From DASYZQ01 sp035946175 (GTDB lineage Bacteria; Patescibacteriota; Saccharimonadia; Saccharimonadales; UBA4665), in assembly GCA_035946175.1 (NCBI GenBank), contig DASYZQ010000052.1, positions 1 through 19,202 on the forward strand: a stretch of DNA of 19,202 bases. The letters run 5' to 3'. Numbering within the stretch: the stretch's first letter is position 1; each line of letters starts with the position of its first letter. The notes under the pieces were generated by a model. It was not told the origin of the DNA, did no database searches, and saw only the letters and a list, made by a program, of their open reading frames with translations. The translations under genes and the position numbers were made by a program. Positions 7,086-12,500 of the stretch are shown one piece after another.

Positions 7086-7950
7086 ACTGACTCCCAAATA
7101 TCTTCCGCCACTCCTCGGCCGCGAGTCGCTCGTCCTTGTCAGACTCATATTGACAGGCATTCTGTGCTCGTGCATAGGCTGTCTCTGCCCGGCTCACCCA
7201 GGCATCGCCGTACTGGCACTTCTCGTCAATCCCCGGAATTGTGCAATAGGAGTTGGCCTTCTGGATCAACTCGCTGAGGAAGTCGCGCACCATCCAATCA
7301 TAGTAGGTTGCACTCTGGTTATAGTGCTGCCAGGTGCTCAGGAAGTTGACTGAGCGTAGTTCTAGAACCAGAGACTTAATTGGAACGTTGGCCTCCGCCT
7401 GCCAGACCTTCATCATCTGGATGAGGTGTCGGGTATTGCCATTGCTCCTCTTGTCAGAGTCGGCAACGTTTGCAAATTCGGCCTTGTGGTCGACAGTCTT
7501 CCAGCTCCCGCCGTCGTGCGTGTTCGGAATTATGTACTTTCCGGTTGTGCTCTTCCAGGCCGGTACGACCTCAACCGTGTGTCCACCCGAGAACGGCACC
7601 ACGACTACTTGACCATCACCTCTGATGTCGGTGTTCGGATAGCGCCCCTTAAGGATAGAGCGTATCTCTTGAAGTAGGGCGGACTGGCCGTTACCGGAGT
7701 AGTTGTCGAACCGCGCATACTGCTCGTACGGCATGAGGAATAGGACATCAACATCGCGCGGCGGCCTAACAGCGGTACCCTTACCGTATGACCCAATCAG
7801 CAGCTTGGTCGAGCCGTTGTAGGCGGTCTCATAGTAATAGTCGTGAAGCTTCTTGGCAACGCCATCATACTTTGTCTTGGCGTCAGTGCGATCCGCAGCA
7901 GTTAGATTGATATTGTCCACGAAACGATTAAACCGTGATGCAGTACTCAT
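7075..7950 (-). CDS. CD-NTase (SMODS nucleotidyltransferase), CBASS signal synthase
   Basis: A 291-aa cGAS/DncV-like nucleotidyltransferase. Visible active site: GSYGKGT at 53-59, the DVD metal ligands at D66 and D68, and the third acid E127 in TVEVVPAW. The SMODS-type signature continues with GDGQVVVVPF and IPNTHDGGSWKTVD at 141-154. These enzymes make cyclic di- or tri-nucleotides after phage sensing to activate a neighbouring effector, here the SLATT protein. The start is uncertain: ATG 7950 fits a TATATT -10 box at 7975-7970 and a GGGG site 6 nt upstream; ATG 7968 and TTG 7989 are alternatives. No Cap2/Cap3 or HORMA/TRIP13 genes are present, so this would be a minimal type I system. Synthesis product cannot be told from sequence. 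Confidence 0.9.
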   Translation of the reverse strand: MSTASRFNRFVDNINLTAADRTDAKTKYDGVAKKLHDYYYETAYNGSTKLLIGSYGKGTAVRPPRDVDVLFLMPYEQYARFDNYSGNGQSALLQEIRSILKGRYPNTDIRGDGQVVVVPFSGGHTVEVVPAWKSTTGKYIIPNTHDGGSWKTVDHKAEFANVADSDKRSNGNTRHLIQMMKVWQAEANVPIKSLVLELRSVNFLSTWQHYNQSATYYDWMVRDFLSELIQKANSYCTIPGIDEKCQYGDAWVSRAETAYARAQNACQYESDKDERLAAEEWRKIFGSQYDF

Positions 7951-7969
7951 AAGTTTCCCCAACCCCATA

Positions 7970-7975
7970 AATATA
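7970..7975 (-). promoter_or_regulatory. Candidate -10 box of the CBASS-like operon
   Basis: TATATT (5 of 6) lies 19 nt before ATG 7950, with no good -35, in a region carrying an HrcA-type operator further upstream. Confidence 0.35.
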
Positions 7976-8003
7976 CGCCAATAAGACAAATAAGAGAACT
8001 GTG

Positions 8004-8160
8004 CAGGTGCTAAGCCCGCTCTGGCCTGGCCACCTTCCTAGCACTCTCAGGGGAGGAGTGCTAGACCATCTAGCCTTACCACATGGTCTCGGGTGGGTGC
8101 GGCAGCGACACGCCAGTGCGCGACTACTTCCCCCTGTCGTGTTTCGTGTGTTAGCACCTG
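8004..8160. repeat. Distant 10-bp inverted repeat flanking the CIRCE element
   Basis: CAGGTGCTAA at 8004-8013 and TTAGCACCTG at 8151-8160 are exact reverse complements 137 bp apart, with the CIRCE dyad between them. Each arm contains TTAGCAC, the same core as a CIRCE half-site. One arm lies near each divergent gene, so they may be extra half-operators or bind a looping regulator. Confidence 0.5.
8038..8064. promoter_or_regulatory. CIRCE-type operator (HrcA site) upstream of the CBASS-like operon
   Basis: CTAGCACTC (8038-8046), a 9-nt spacer (8047-8055) and GAGTGCTAG (8056-8064) form a perfect 9-bp inverted repeat. The CIRCE consensus bound by the heat-shock repressor HrcA is TTAGCACTC-N9-GAGTGCTAA: here only the outermost base pair differs and it changes symmetrically, as in several actinobacterial CIRCE sites. 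Arm length, sequence and the exact 9-nt spacing all agree. It sits about 90 bp before the CD-NTase start and about 165 bp before the divergent small gene. Confidence 0.8.
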
Positions 8161-8168
8161 TGATAGTC

Positions 8169-8762
8169 TTATCCGGTAACAACACACCTGTTAGCGTCTC
8201 TTCTGCTACAGTCCGAAGGAGAGGTCACATGAGCGTGCAAACGGTGACACAGCGCCACTCCCCAGCAGGGCACGGGTCCGCCCGGCCAAGACGGAGCGAC
8301 ACGGACATGAGAGTGAACGGGCAGCCTGAGCGCTGGCTGGTGGCGGCGAGGATCAGTCGCATGTCCAAGGCCAGCACTTTCAAGCGAGTTGAAGGTTCTG
8401 AGTGGTTCACCGTTGGTTGTCTTGTTGTGTGAGCGTCGTTGCGAAGGCCGTGGCAGAGCAAGTGGCGTGGCATCTGCCAGTATCTGATCCATCGGCCGCT
8501 CTTTGTCCGTGGCAAGCTTGTTGAAGTTCGGCACGGTCAGCACGTAGCGCTTGGACTCTTCTTCGTCTGGGTGCGTGACGTCCAGTACGACAGGGTCTTT
8601 GAGCGCCAGCTTGCCGAGCAGCTCAACCTCGCTCGGCATGGCTTCCAGGCGCACGGGTTGATCGAGGTCTGGATGGTCGGTGACTACTAGCTCTACACGC
8701 TGGTCGGGGCCTTCGATCATCTGACCTGTCAGGTCAGAAAAGTTTACTACTCTTTCGCTCAT
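8169..8762 (-). CDS. Uncharacterised protein with conserved N-terminal half and doubtful C-terminus (197 aa)
   Basis: The start is strong: GGGAGGT precedes ATG 8762 by 5 nt. Residues 1-100 read as a real beta-rich domain (VNFSDLTGQ, RVELVVTDHPDLDQPVRLE, SKRYVLTVPNFNKLA, then MDQILADATP), followed by a basic linker RRSHNKTTNG and TFNSLESAG. I recall similar actinobacterial and CPR hypothetical proteins with a short DNA-binding-like basic tail, but cannot name the family. After about residue 137 the sequence turns Pro/His/Arg-rich and overlaps a plus-strand gene with a perfect ribosome site, so the last 60 residues may be read only because an earlier stop or frame was lost. The gene is likely; its end is uncertain. 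Confidence 0.55.
   Translation of the reverse strand: MSERVVNFSDLTGQMIEGPDQRVELVVTDHPDLDQPVRLEAMPSEVELLGKLALKDPVVLDVTHPDEEESKRYVLTVPNFNKLATDKERPMDQILADATPLALPRPSQRRSHNKTTNGEPLRTFNSLESAGLGHATDPRRHQPALRLPVHSHVRVAPSWPGGPVPCWGVALCHRLHAHVTSPSDCSRRDANRCVVTG
8204..8212 (+). promoter_or_regulatory. Extended -10 promoter of the divergent small gene
   Basis: TGC TACAGT is an extended -10 element (TGn plus 4 of 6) lying 16 nt before ATG 8229; the ribosome site follows directly. It points away from the CBASS-like operon across the CIRCE region. Confidence 0.4.
8229..8432 (+). CDS. Small protein of unknown function (67 aa)
   Basis: AAGGAGAGG at 8216-8224 is a near-perfect Shine-Dalgarno with 4-nt spacing to ATG 8229, preceded by an extended -10 box. 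The product is basic and soluble (RPRRSDTD, then PERWLVAARISRMSKASTFKRVEGSEWFTVG). No family is recognised. It is antisense to the last third of the minus-strand gene ending at 8169. Either the two genes converge and truly overlap, or the minus-strand gene originally ended near here. It is divergent from the CD-NTase operon across a region with a CIRCE element, so it could share stress control. Confidence 0.45.
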   Translation: MSVQTVTQRHSPAGHGSARPRRSDTDMRVNGQPERWLVAARISRMSKASTFKRVEGSEWFTVGCLVV

Positions 8763-8830
8763 ACACTACCTCCCTTCAGGGGCGTTATTGTTATCGCCTT
8801 TTGGCAGAGGTTAGTATGCGCAAGTCCAGT

Positions 8831-8951
8831 GGGGCTTTTCAAGGGCGACGTGCGTGTAGGCACACAGGCAAACGCGGTGCACCTGCCCCTGTCAATGTCT
8901 TACTACTTGGCTTATTTTTGCCTTGACGAGTGTGCTCGGTTACGTCATAAC
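8831..8951 (+). promoter_or_regulatory. Promoter module, copy B
   Basis: TTGACG (8923-8928), a 17-nt spacer and CATAAC (8946-8951). The 120 bp from GGGGC at 8831 align without gaps to 10241-10361, about 60 percent identical by eye; shared blocks include GACGTGCGT, AACG, TGCACC, GTCA and GTTACG-CATAA. It drives a structured leader and then the frameshifted gene at 9075. Confidence 0.55.
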
Positions 8952-8958
8952 AGTAGGC

Positions 8959-9021
8959 GGCTGTGAGGCAGACGCGGCGTGAGATATACCCGCCTCCTTG
9001 GGGCGAGCCGCGCTCACAGCC
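8959..9021 (+). ncRNA. Long three-tier hairpin in the leader behind promoter B
   Basis: GGCTGTGAG (8959-8967) pairs perfectly with CTCACAGCC (9013-9021). Inside it, GCGGC (8974-8978) pairs with GCCGC (9007-9011), and CGCC (8991-8994) with GGCG (9002-9005). Eighteen GC-rich pairs in three nested steps are beyond chance expectation for this composition. It starts 8 nt after the -10 box, so it would be the 5' end of the transcript. It could be a stable small RNA, an attenuator, or a 5'-stabilising element; no U-tract follows. Confidence 0.45.
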
Positions 9022-9040
9022 CTGGAATTGCACATAGTGA

Positions 9041-9068
9041 TTGACTATTGGGGGGCTTGCTTTAGGAT
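9041..9068 (+). promoter_or_regulatory. Candidate second promoter before the frameshifted gene
   Basis: TTGACT (9041-9046), 16 nt, TAGGAT (9063-9068), ending 6 nt before ATG 9075; this would give a leaderless message. Confidence 0.4.
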
Positions 9069-9074
9069 AGTGTT

Positions 9075-9478
9075 ATGACCAATAGCAATTACAGGGGCTT
9101 CGAACTATATTCAAGACCCATCGAACGATTTGTTGATAAAATCTCTATTACGCCGAGAGGGCGAATAGGATTCAACAAAAGTGTCGACGCCAAACATGGC
9201 TTACGAGGATACGATAGCGTATTGCTCTATTGCGACACAGCCAAAAGAAGATTGCTATTGAATTCATACAGGGAACTGTTGGGCAGTCTACGACGAAGTT
9301 ACTTATTGATAAAAGAGGGGGCGGCGTATACCTGAATGCTCGTGACTTCTTCCAAACGTATAAGAAGGCCCTGGGCAACATTAGCGGTCAATTTGTGTAC
9401 CAAGTAGTGACGGCTAGTGACTACGGTATTCCACGAGATAGCCTTATGCTTGTCATAGAGTTAGCTACTACCCTATAG
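9075..9478 (+). pseudogene. Frameshifted gene of unknown function (about 134 aa when joined)
   Basis: The first frame (from ATG 9075) gives MTNSNYRGFELYSRP and continues to YDSVLLYCDTAK. The second frame, one base back, continues as KKIAIEFIQGTVGQSTTKL, then GGGVYLNARDFFQTYKKALG, and closes at 9478. Adding a single A to the AAAA run at 9243-9246 joins them into one continuous protein, which reads naturally across the join (LLYCDTAKKKIAIEF). The first part resembles small regulator-like domains with an ITPRGRIGFNKS strand-turn-helix, but I do not name it. It could be a recent pseudogene, a homopolymer sequencing error, or a -1 frameshift; the local sequence is not a classical slippery heptamer. 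Confidence 0.55.
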
Positions 9479-9612
9479 ACCTTAGCCTGACGCATAGCAG
9501 GCCGCATACCCTCTCTTTAGATAGGCGCTACGGTCAACTGGCAATACAACGCCGAAACAGCTTGCACCAAACTGAAGCATCTGTATCCGTCAGTGAAGGG
9601 TTGATGCGGGTA

Positions 9613-10155
9613 CTAGTACTTTGCTTCAAGTAGTTCCAGTATCCGGGTGCTCGACTGTTGTATGAGCGGAGCGTCTACGTAAGCCACCTGCATCCCTACC
9701 CTGTCTGCCTGTTGCTGTTTCAAATGCAGGTGCGGGTCCCAGGGTGGGACAGCCAGGGTCACGGCGCGTAAGACTCCGAAACGCACATCGTAGCTGTCGG
9801 GGTCGTTGTAGTCCGGTACATCTTCGTAGGCAAACACCAGCCCAGCAGATACGAACTCAGCTAAGAACCGCACCCGGTCTTGGACGGGGTTAATGGGCCG
9901 GGCCGGGCCTTTGTTTGCCTGCACAGCCTCATCACTGTCCACACCGATTGCCACGACACTGCTTCTCGGGTCAATCTGACCGGCTGCCCGTATGTAGCCC
10001 ACATGCCCCAAGTGGACGATATCAAAGGCACCTTGGGCTAAGATAACCTGAATGCCAGCTCGCCCCAGTGCTGTAATGAGTCCGGGCATCTCATCAAACG
10101 AGTGTATCTTTTGCTCTGGGTCGAAGGCGCGTACCGCTTCTATGCTGAGGCTCAT
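9613..10155 (-). CDS. Cytidylyltransferase-like (HxGH) nucleotidylyltransferase
   Basis: A 180-aa Rossmann-like nucleotidylyltransferase. GAFDIVHLGHVGYI at about 42-55 is the nucleotide-binding HxGH motif (HLGH), VVAIGVDSDEAVQANKG at about 67-83 fits the second strand and the phosphate contact, and SSTRILELL near the end matches the closing ISSTxI motif. The family includes RfaE/HldE C-domains, glycerol-3-phosphate and phosphopantetheine transferases; the substrate cannot be assigned. On mobile elements of CPR bacteria it may modify a sugar or cofactor. The ATG at 10155 has no clear Shine-Dalgarno; TATAAT at 10198-10193 suggests a 30-nt AU-rich leader. It converges with the frameshifted gene. 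Confidence 0.85.
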   Translation of the reverse strand: MSLSIEAVRAFDPEQKIHSFDEMPGLITALGRAGIQVILAQGAFDIVHLGHVGYIRAAGQIDPRSSVVAIGVDSDEAVQANKGPARPINPVQDRVRFLAEFVSAGLVFAYEDVPDYNDPDSYDVRFGVLRAVTLAVPPWDPHLHLKQQQADRVGMQVAYVDAPLIQQSSTRILELLEAKY

Positions 10156-10240
10156 ATAATTATTAACTTCTGATTAAAGTAGGTACGCTCGCATTATATA
10201 CATAAAGCTGCTGGCCTAGCTAAAACCTGGTGACATCTAA

Positions 10241-10361
10241 GGGGCCTTGCAACAGGGACGTGCGTACTGACAACTGCCCGAACGTACTGCACCCACCACA
10301 GTCAGAATGACACAACATCCCCAATCTTGCACTTGACTTGTGCGCCGTGTTACGGCATAAA
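10241..10361 (+). promoter_or_regulatory. Promoter module, copy A, for the XRE regulator
   Basis: TTGACT (10333-10338), a 17-nt spacer and CATAAA (10356-10361). The 92 bp upstream of TTGAC match copy B at 8831 with no gap needed, and the spacer itself is conserved (GTTACG-CATAA), which a plain promoter does not require. This suggests duplication, or a common activator or repressor. Confidence 0.55.
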
Positions 10362-10424
10362 AGAGGGTACGGCGTGGCTGGCCTCTCAAGGCTATTTACA
10401 GGCCCCGCGAAAGGAGGTATTGTG

Positions 10425-10439
10425 TAATACTAAGTATTA
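10425..10439. promoter_or_regulatory. Palindromic operator between ribosome site and start of the XRE gene
   Basis: TAATACT-A-AGTATTA is a perfect 7-bp inverted repeat with a one-base centre. It fills the gap between AAAGGAGGT (10410-10418) and the ATG, its last A being the first base of the start codon. XRE repressors commonly bind such dyads, so autoregulation is likely. The 20-nt spacing from AGGAGG to ATG is otherwise too long. Confidence 0.5.
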
Positions 10440-10813
10440 TGGAGCACAATAATCGCCCAGGCCGTCCTAGCATCGGTAACAGCACGCTTGGCAATCTGAT
10501 TAGGCACAAGCGGGAAGCTGCTGGACTGAGCTTGACGAGGTTCGCGGCAGAGCTAGGTATCAGTCGGCCCTACTTATCCAGGCTTGAACGGGGCGAATAC
10601 GCACACCCGTCGCCGATAGTGCTGGCGCAGATCATCAAGCAGCTAGGCATTAGCGCAGAAGATGCCTACGCGGTCACTGGCTACCTGCTGCCGAAAGATC
10701 TGCCAAGCTTCGGACCGTACCTGCACGCTAAGCATGCCGACTGGCCTGAGAATGTGCTTCAGCAGCTCGAAAGCTTCTACGACTTCCTCAAACAAAAATA
10801 TTCGCTGGAGTAA
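10439..10813 (+). CDS. XRE-family helix-turn-helix regulator
   Basis: A 124-aa protein with a Cro/CI-type domain at about 16-78: LGNLIRHKREAAGLSLTRFA, then the recognition region LGISRPYLSRLERGE, and SPIVLAQIIKQLGIS. The C-terminal tail (LPKDLPSFGPYLHAKHADWP, then LQQLESFYDFLKQKY) is short and helical, perhaps for dimerisation. It lies just upstream of xis and int, where element repressors usually sit, and has a palindrome over its start codon. The start is not fully certain because the strong AAGGAGGT is 20 nt upstream; an ATA codon at 10427 would be optimally spaced but is non-standard. It probably controls element excision and its own promoter. Confidence 0.85.
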   Translation: MEHNNRPGRPSIGNSTLGNLIRHKREAAGLSLTRFAAELGISRPYLSRLERGEYAHPSPIVLAQIIKQLGISAEDAYAVTGYLLPKDLPSFGPYLHAKHADWPENVLQQLESFYDFLKQKYSLE

Positions 10814-10849
10814 CCACTCGGCTATAAAGTCGATGGTGGTGGGTTACTC
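10808..10849 (+). terminator. Hairpin over the XRE stop codon
   Basis: GAGTAACC (10808-10815) pairs with GGTTACTC (10842-10849) around a 26-nt loop, with the TAA stop in the left arm. No U-tract follows, so termination is doubtful; it separates the regulator from the xis-int promoter. Confidence 0.3.
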
Positions 10850-10877
10850 TTGCGCACAACAAACATCGAGTTACAAT
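10850..10877 (+). promoter_or_regulatory. Candidate promoter of xis-int
   Basis: TTGCGC (10850-10855), 16 nt, TACAAT (10872-10877, 5 of 6), 27 nt before the xis ATG. Confidence 0.5.
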
Positions 10878-10904
10878 ACCTAAACTAGATGAGGTTTACT
10901 GTCT

Positions 10905-11156
10905 ATGGAGGACACCATACCAAGGGCTGCCGCGCTCAGGCGGCCGTTAGATAAGCCGAAGCCACAGAGGTTATCTGGGGACGAAGTGTTAACCGTGCCC
11001 GAGGCTTGTCAGTATTTGCGGATCAGCAAGTGGTCGCTCTACCGAATGATTCAAGGCCGAAAAATAAGGACCGTCAAGATGGGGAACCGTCGACTCCTTC
11101 GGATGCAGTCGATTCAAGAGCTTCTTGATGAACTAGAGGGATATCAGGGAGTTTGA
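10905..11156 (+). CDS. Excisionase / MerR-like helix-turn-helix protein
   Basis: An 83-aa protein with the HTH_17 excisionase signature at about 27-78: LTVPEACQYLRISKWSLYRM, then IQGRKIRTVKMGNRRLLRMQ, ending with IQELLDELEG. The wing strand IRTVKMGNRRL is typical of Xis and of the DNA-binding domain family of phage and ICE recombination factors. In such pairs the protein bends DNA at the attachment site and biases the integrase to excision. Its TGA stop (11154-11156) is one base before the integrase GTG start, so the two are cotranscribed and coupled. GAGG about 10 nt before ATG 10905 serves as ribosome site. Confidence 0.85.
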   Translation: MEDTIPRAAALRRPLDKPKPQRLSGDEVLTVPEACQYLRISKWSLYRMIQGRKIRTVKMGNRRLLRMQSIQELLDELEGYQGV

Positions 11157-11157
11157 G

Positions 11158-12489
11158 GTGGCACGGCGAAGCAATGGTGAAGGCACGATCTACCGCCGCG
11201 GTGACGGCCGCTATGAGGCAGCGGCGTATCTTACGACGACGGCCGGAACGAGAAAGCGGATTCGGGTCTACGGCAGAACACGGGCCGAGGCGCATGCGAA
11301 GTTAAGCGAAGCCGAAGCAAGAGCACAGGCGGGGTCACCGATCCCTGATAGACAAGTCAAGCTTGCCGAGTACTTGGATTACTGGCTAGAGCACTTTGTC
11401 AAGCCTACGAAGCGGCCAGCGACGTATGACCAGTATTTGTGGATCGCCGATAGGTTCCTGAAGCCAGGCCTAGGCAAGTACCGCATTGAGCAATTGACTG
11501 TCCAGATAGTCCAAGGCTACTTGAACCAGAAGTCCTCCGAAGGAGACTCTGCGCACAGGGTTCGACTCATCAGGATGGTTCTCAGTTCCGCACTGACCAG
11601 GGCGCAACGCGAAGAGCTAATACATCGTAACGTCGCTCGGCTCGTGGAGACACCGGAATACCAGCCCATAGAGCGGCATCCATGGTCTGCCGATGAAGCG
11701 AAGAGGTTCCTGGATAGCGCAAAGGGTCATGAGCTATATCCTGCGTTCCTGCTCCTGGTGTTATATGGTCTGCGCCGCGGAGAGGTACTCGGACTGAGGT
11801 GGTGTGACGTTGACTTTGACCGTGGGGAGATTCATATACGGAACCAGCTTCACCGAGCTAACGGTGCTATACGTCAAGGTCCCGTCAAGACCAAGGCGGG
11901 ACAACGCGACTTGCCCCTCATAGGGCTAGCACGAGAAGTGCTGCACGCAATTGCCGGTGAGGCGCCAGCTCCAGGAGCCTTTAGCGACGGGCTGGTCTTT
12001 ATGAGCCAGGGTGGACATGCGCTTGACCCAGACAGTTTCACCACAGCCTTTCAGCGACTATCCAGGAGTCACGGCATACGAGTTATCCGCGTACATGATG
12101 TGCGGCATACAACTGCAACGTTACTGAAGAAGCTCGGTATACCAGCACGGGATGCGCAACTCATTCTGGGGCATGCAGACATCGCCACGACCCAGCAGAT
12201 ATATCAGCATGACGACATGGCCAGCAGGCTAGAGGCCCTTGAGCGGGTAGAGAATCTATTCGCCGCATCATCTGATTGTCACAGGAGCAGGGATTGCCGT
12301 CAGGCAGCGGGGCGTTGCCGTCAAATTAACCGTCAGGCCCCCATTTCCGTTGAGTTAATTACATCGGCTATCAGTGGTACACCCGATAGGATTCGAACCT
12401 ACGACCTTTGGTACCGGAAACCAACGCTCTATCCAGCTGAGCTACGGGTGCATGGCTGTACCAAGAATAGCAAAATTATCAGGGAATGA
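11158..12489 (+). CDS. Tyrosine recombinase / phage-type integrase reading into the tRNA
   Basis: A 443-aa tyrosine integrase. An N-terminal arm-binding domain (ARRSNGEGTIYRRGDGRYEA) and a SAM-like core-binding domain (about 66-165) precede the catalytic domain. Catalytic residues: R206 in YGLRRGE, K244/K246 in the beta-hairpin VKTKAGQR, H313 and R316 in HDVRHT, H339 in LGHAD, Y349 in QQIYQH. The start is GTG 11158 with AGGGA 8 nt upstream. From about residue 406 the protein is encoded by the antisense of tRNA-Arg (GTPDRIRTYDLWYRKPTLYP), a well-known artefact-like tail of tRNA-targeting integrases. The native end in the circular form is therefore different. It catalyses integration and excision at the tRNA 3' end. 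Confidence 0.93.
   Translation: MARRSNGEGTIYRRGDGRYEAAAYLTTTAGTRKRIRVYGRTRAEAHAKLSEAEARAQAGSPIPDRQVKLAEYLDYWLEHFVKPTKRPATYDQYLWIADRFLKPGLGKYRIEQLTVQIVQGYLNQKSSEGDSAHRVRLIRMVLSSALTRAQREELIHRNVARLVETPEYQPIERHPWSADEAKRFLDSAKGHELYPAFLLLVLYGLRRGEVLGLRWCDVDFDRGEIHIRNQLHRANGAIRQGPVKTKAGQRDLPLIGLAREVLHAIAGEAPAPGAFSDGLVFMSQGGHALDPDSFTTAFQRLSRSHGIRVIRVHDVRHTTATLLKKLGIPARDAQLILGHADIATTQQIYQHDDMASRLEALERVENLFAASSDCHRSRDCRQAAGRCRQINRQAPISVELITSAISGTPDRIRTYDLWYRKPTLYPAELRVHGCTKNSKIIRE
12294..12350 (+). repeat. Candidate integrase arm-site direct repeats
   Basis: CCGTCA occurs at 12297, 12318 and 12330, the first two within TTGCCGTCA exactly 21 bp (two helical turns) apart. A related CCGTTGA follows at 12347. 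They lie just inside the element beside the attachment site, where arm-type sites are expected, and within the integrase reading frame. Confidence 0.45.
12375..12420. other. Attachment site (attR side) within the tRNA-Arg 3' half
   Basis: Inferred from the integrase end and the tRNA 3' end coinciding. The exact crossover core cannot be fixed without the other junction, which is not in this window. Confidence 0.5.
12375..12451 (-). tRNA. tRNA-Arg (anticodon CCG)
   Basis: Cloverleaf on the minus strand: acceptor GCACCCG with CGGGTGT (G1-U72 wobble), D-arm with AGCTCAGCTGGATAGAGC, anticodon stem TTGGT/ACCAA around loop TTCCGGT (anticodon CCG, reads CGG), T-arm TAGGTTCGAATCCTA, discriminator A and encoded CCA (12377-12375). 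All arms pair, so it should be functional. Its 3' half is the attachment site of the element on its left, and its promoter is on the chromosome side. Confidence 0.93.
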
Positions 12490-12493
12490 CCAA
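12464..12493 (-). promoter_or_regulatory. Promoter of tRNA-Arg
   Basis: TTGGTC (12493-12488), 18-nt spacer and TATTCT (12469-12464), 12 nt before the mature 5' end. The same 12-nt geometry is seen at tRNA-Gly. Confidence 0.4.
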
Positions 12494-12500
12494 GGTAGGC

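Larger units (their letters stand above)
1..12400. mobile_element. tRNA-Arg-integrated mobile element (right part; left end outside window)
   Basis: A tyrosine integrase and a small MerR-like excisionase lie directly against the 3' end of tRNA-Arg(CCG), and the integrase reading frame crosses the tRNA in antisense. That is the usual signature of site-specific integration at a tRNA 3' end. Leftwards lie accessory genes: a CBASS-like pair, Nudix, DegT, gene scars including a replication-relaxation-like fragment, XRE regulators and unknown small genes. No second copy of the tRNA 3' sequence is visible in 1-12374, so the element is at least 12.4 kb and its left boundary is not in view. Continuity of the whole stretch as one element is inference; nested insertions are possible. 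Confidence 0.6.

Noticed and set aside
8038..8064. Reading the inverted repeat as a rho-independent terminator
   Set aside because: No T-tract follows on either strand, and the arms match the CIRCE consensus with its exact spacing.
8839..9033. 64-codon minus-strand open frame
   Set aside because: It covers promoter module B and the three-tier hairpin, and has no start signals.
9240..9250. Programmed -1 frameshift site
   Set aside because: The zero-frame codons GCC AAA AGA do not form a slippery heptamer, so a one-base deletion is the simpler reading.
1..12374. Second copy of the tRNA-Arg 3' end (left attachment site)
   Set aside because: I looked for the T-arm and acceptor sequence on this strand orientation and found only short chance matches, for example near 9098; the left junction is taken to be outside.
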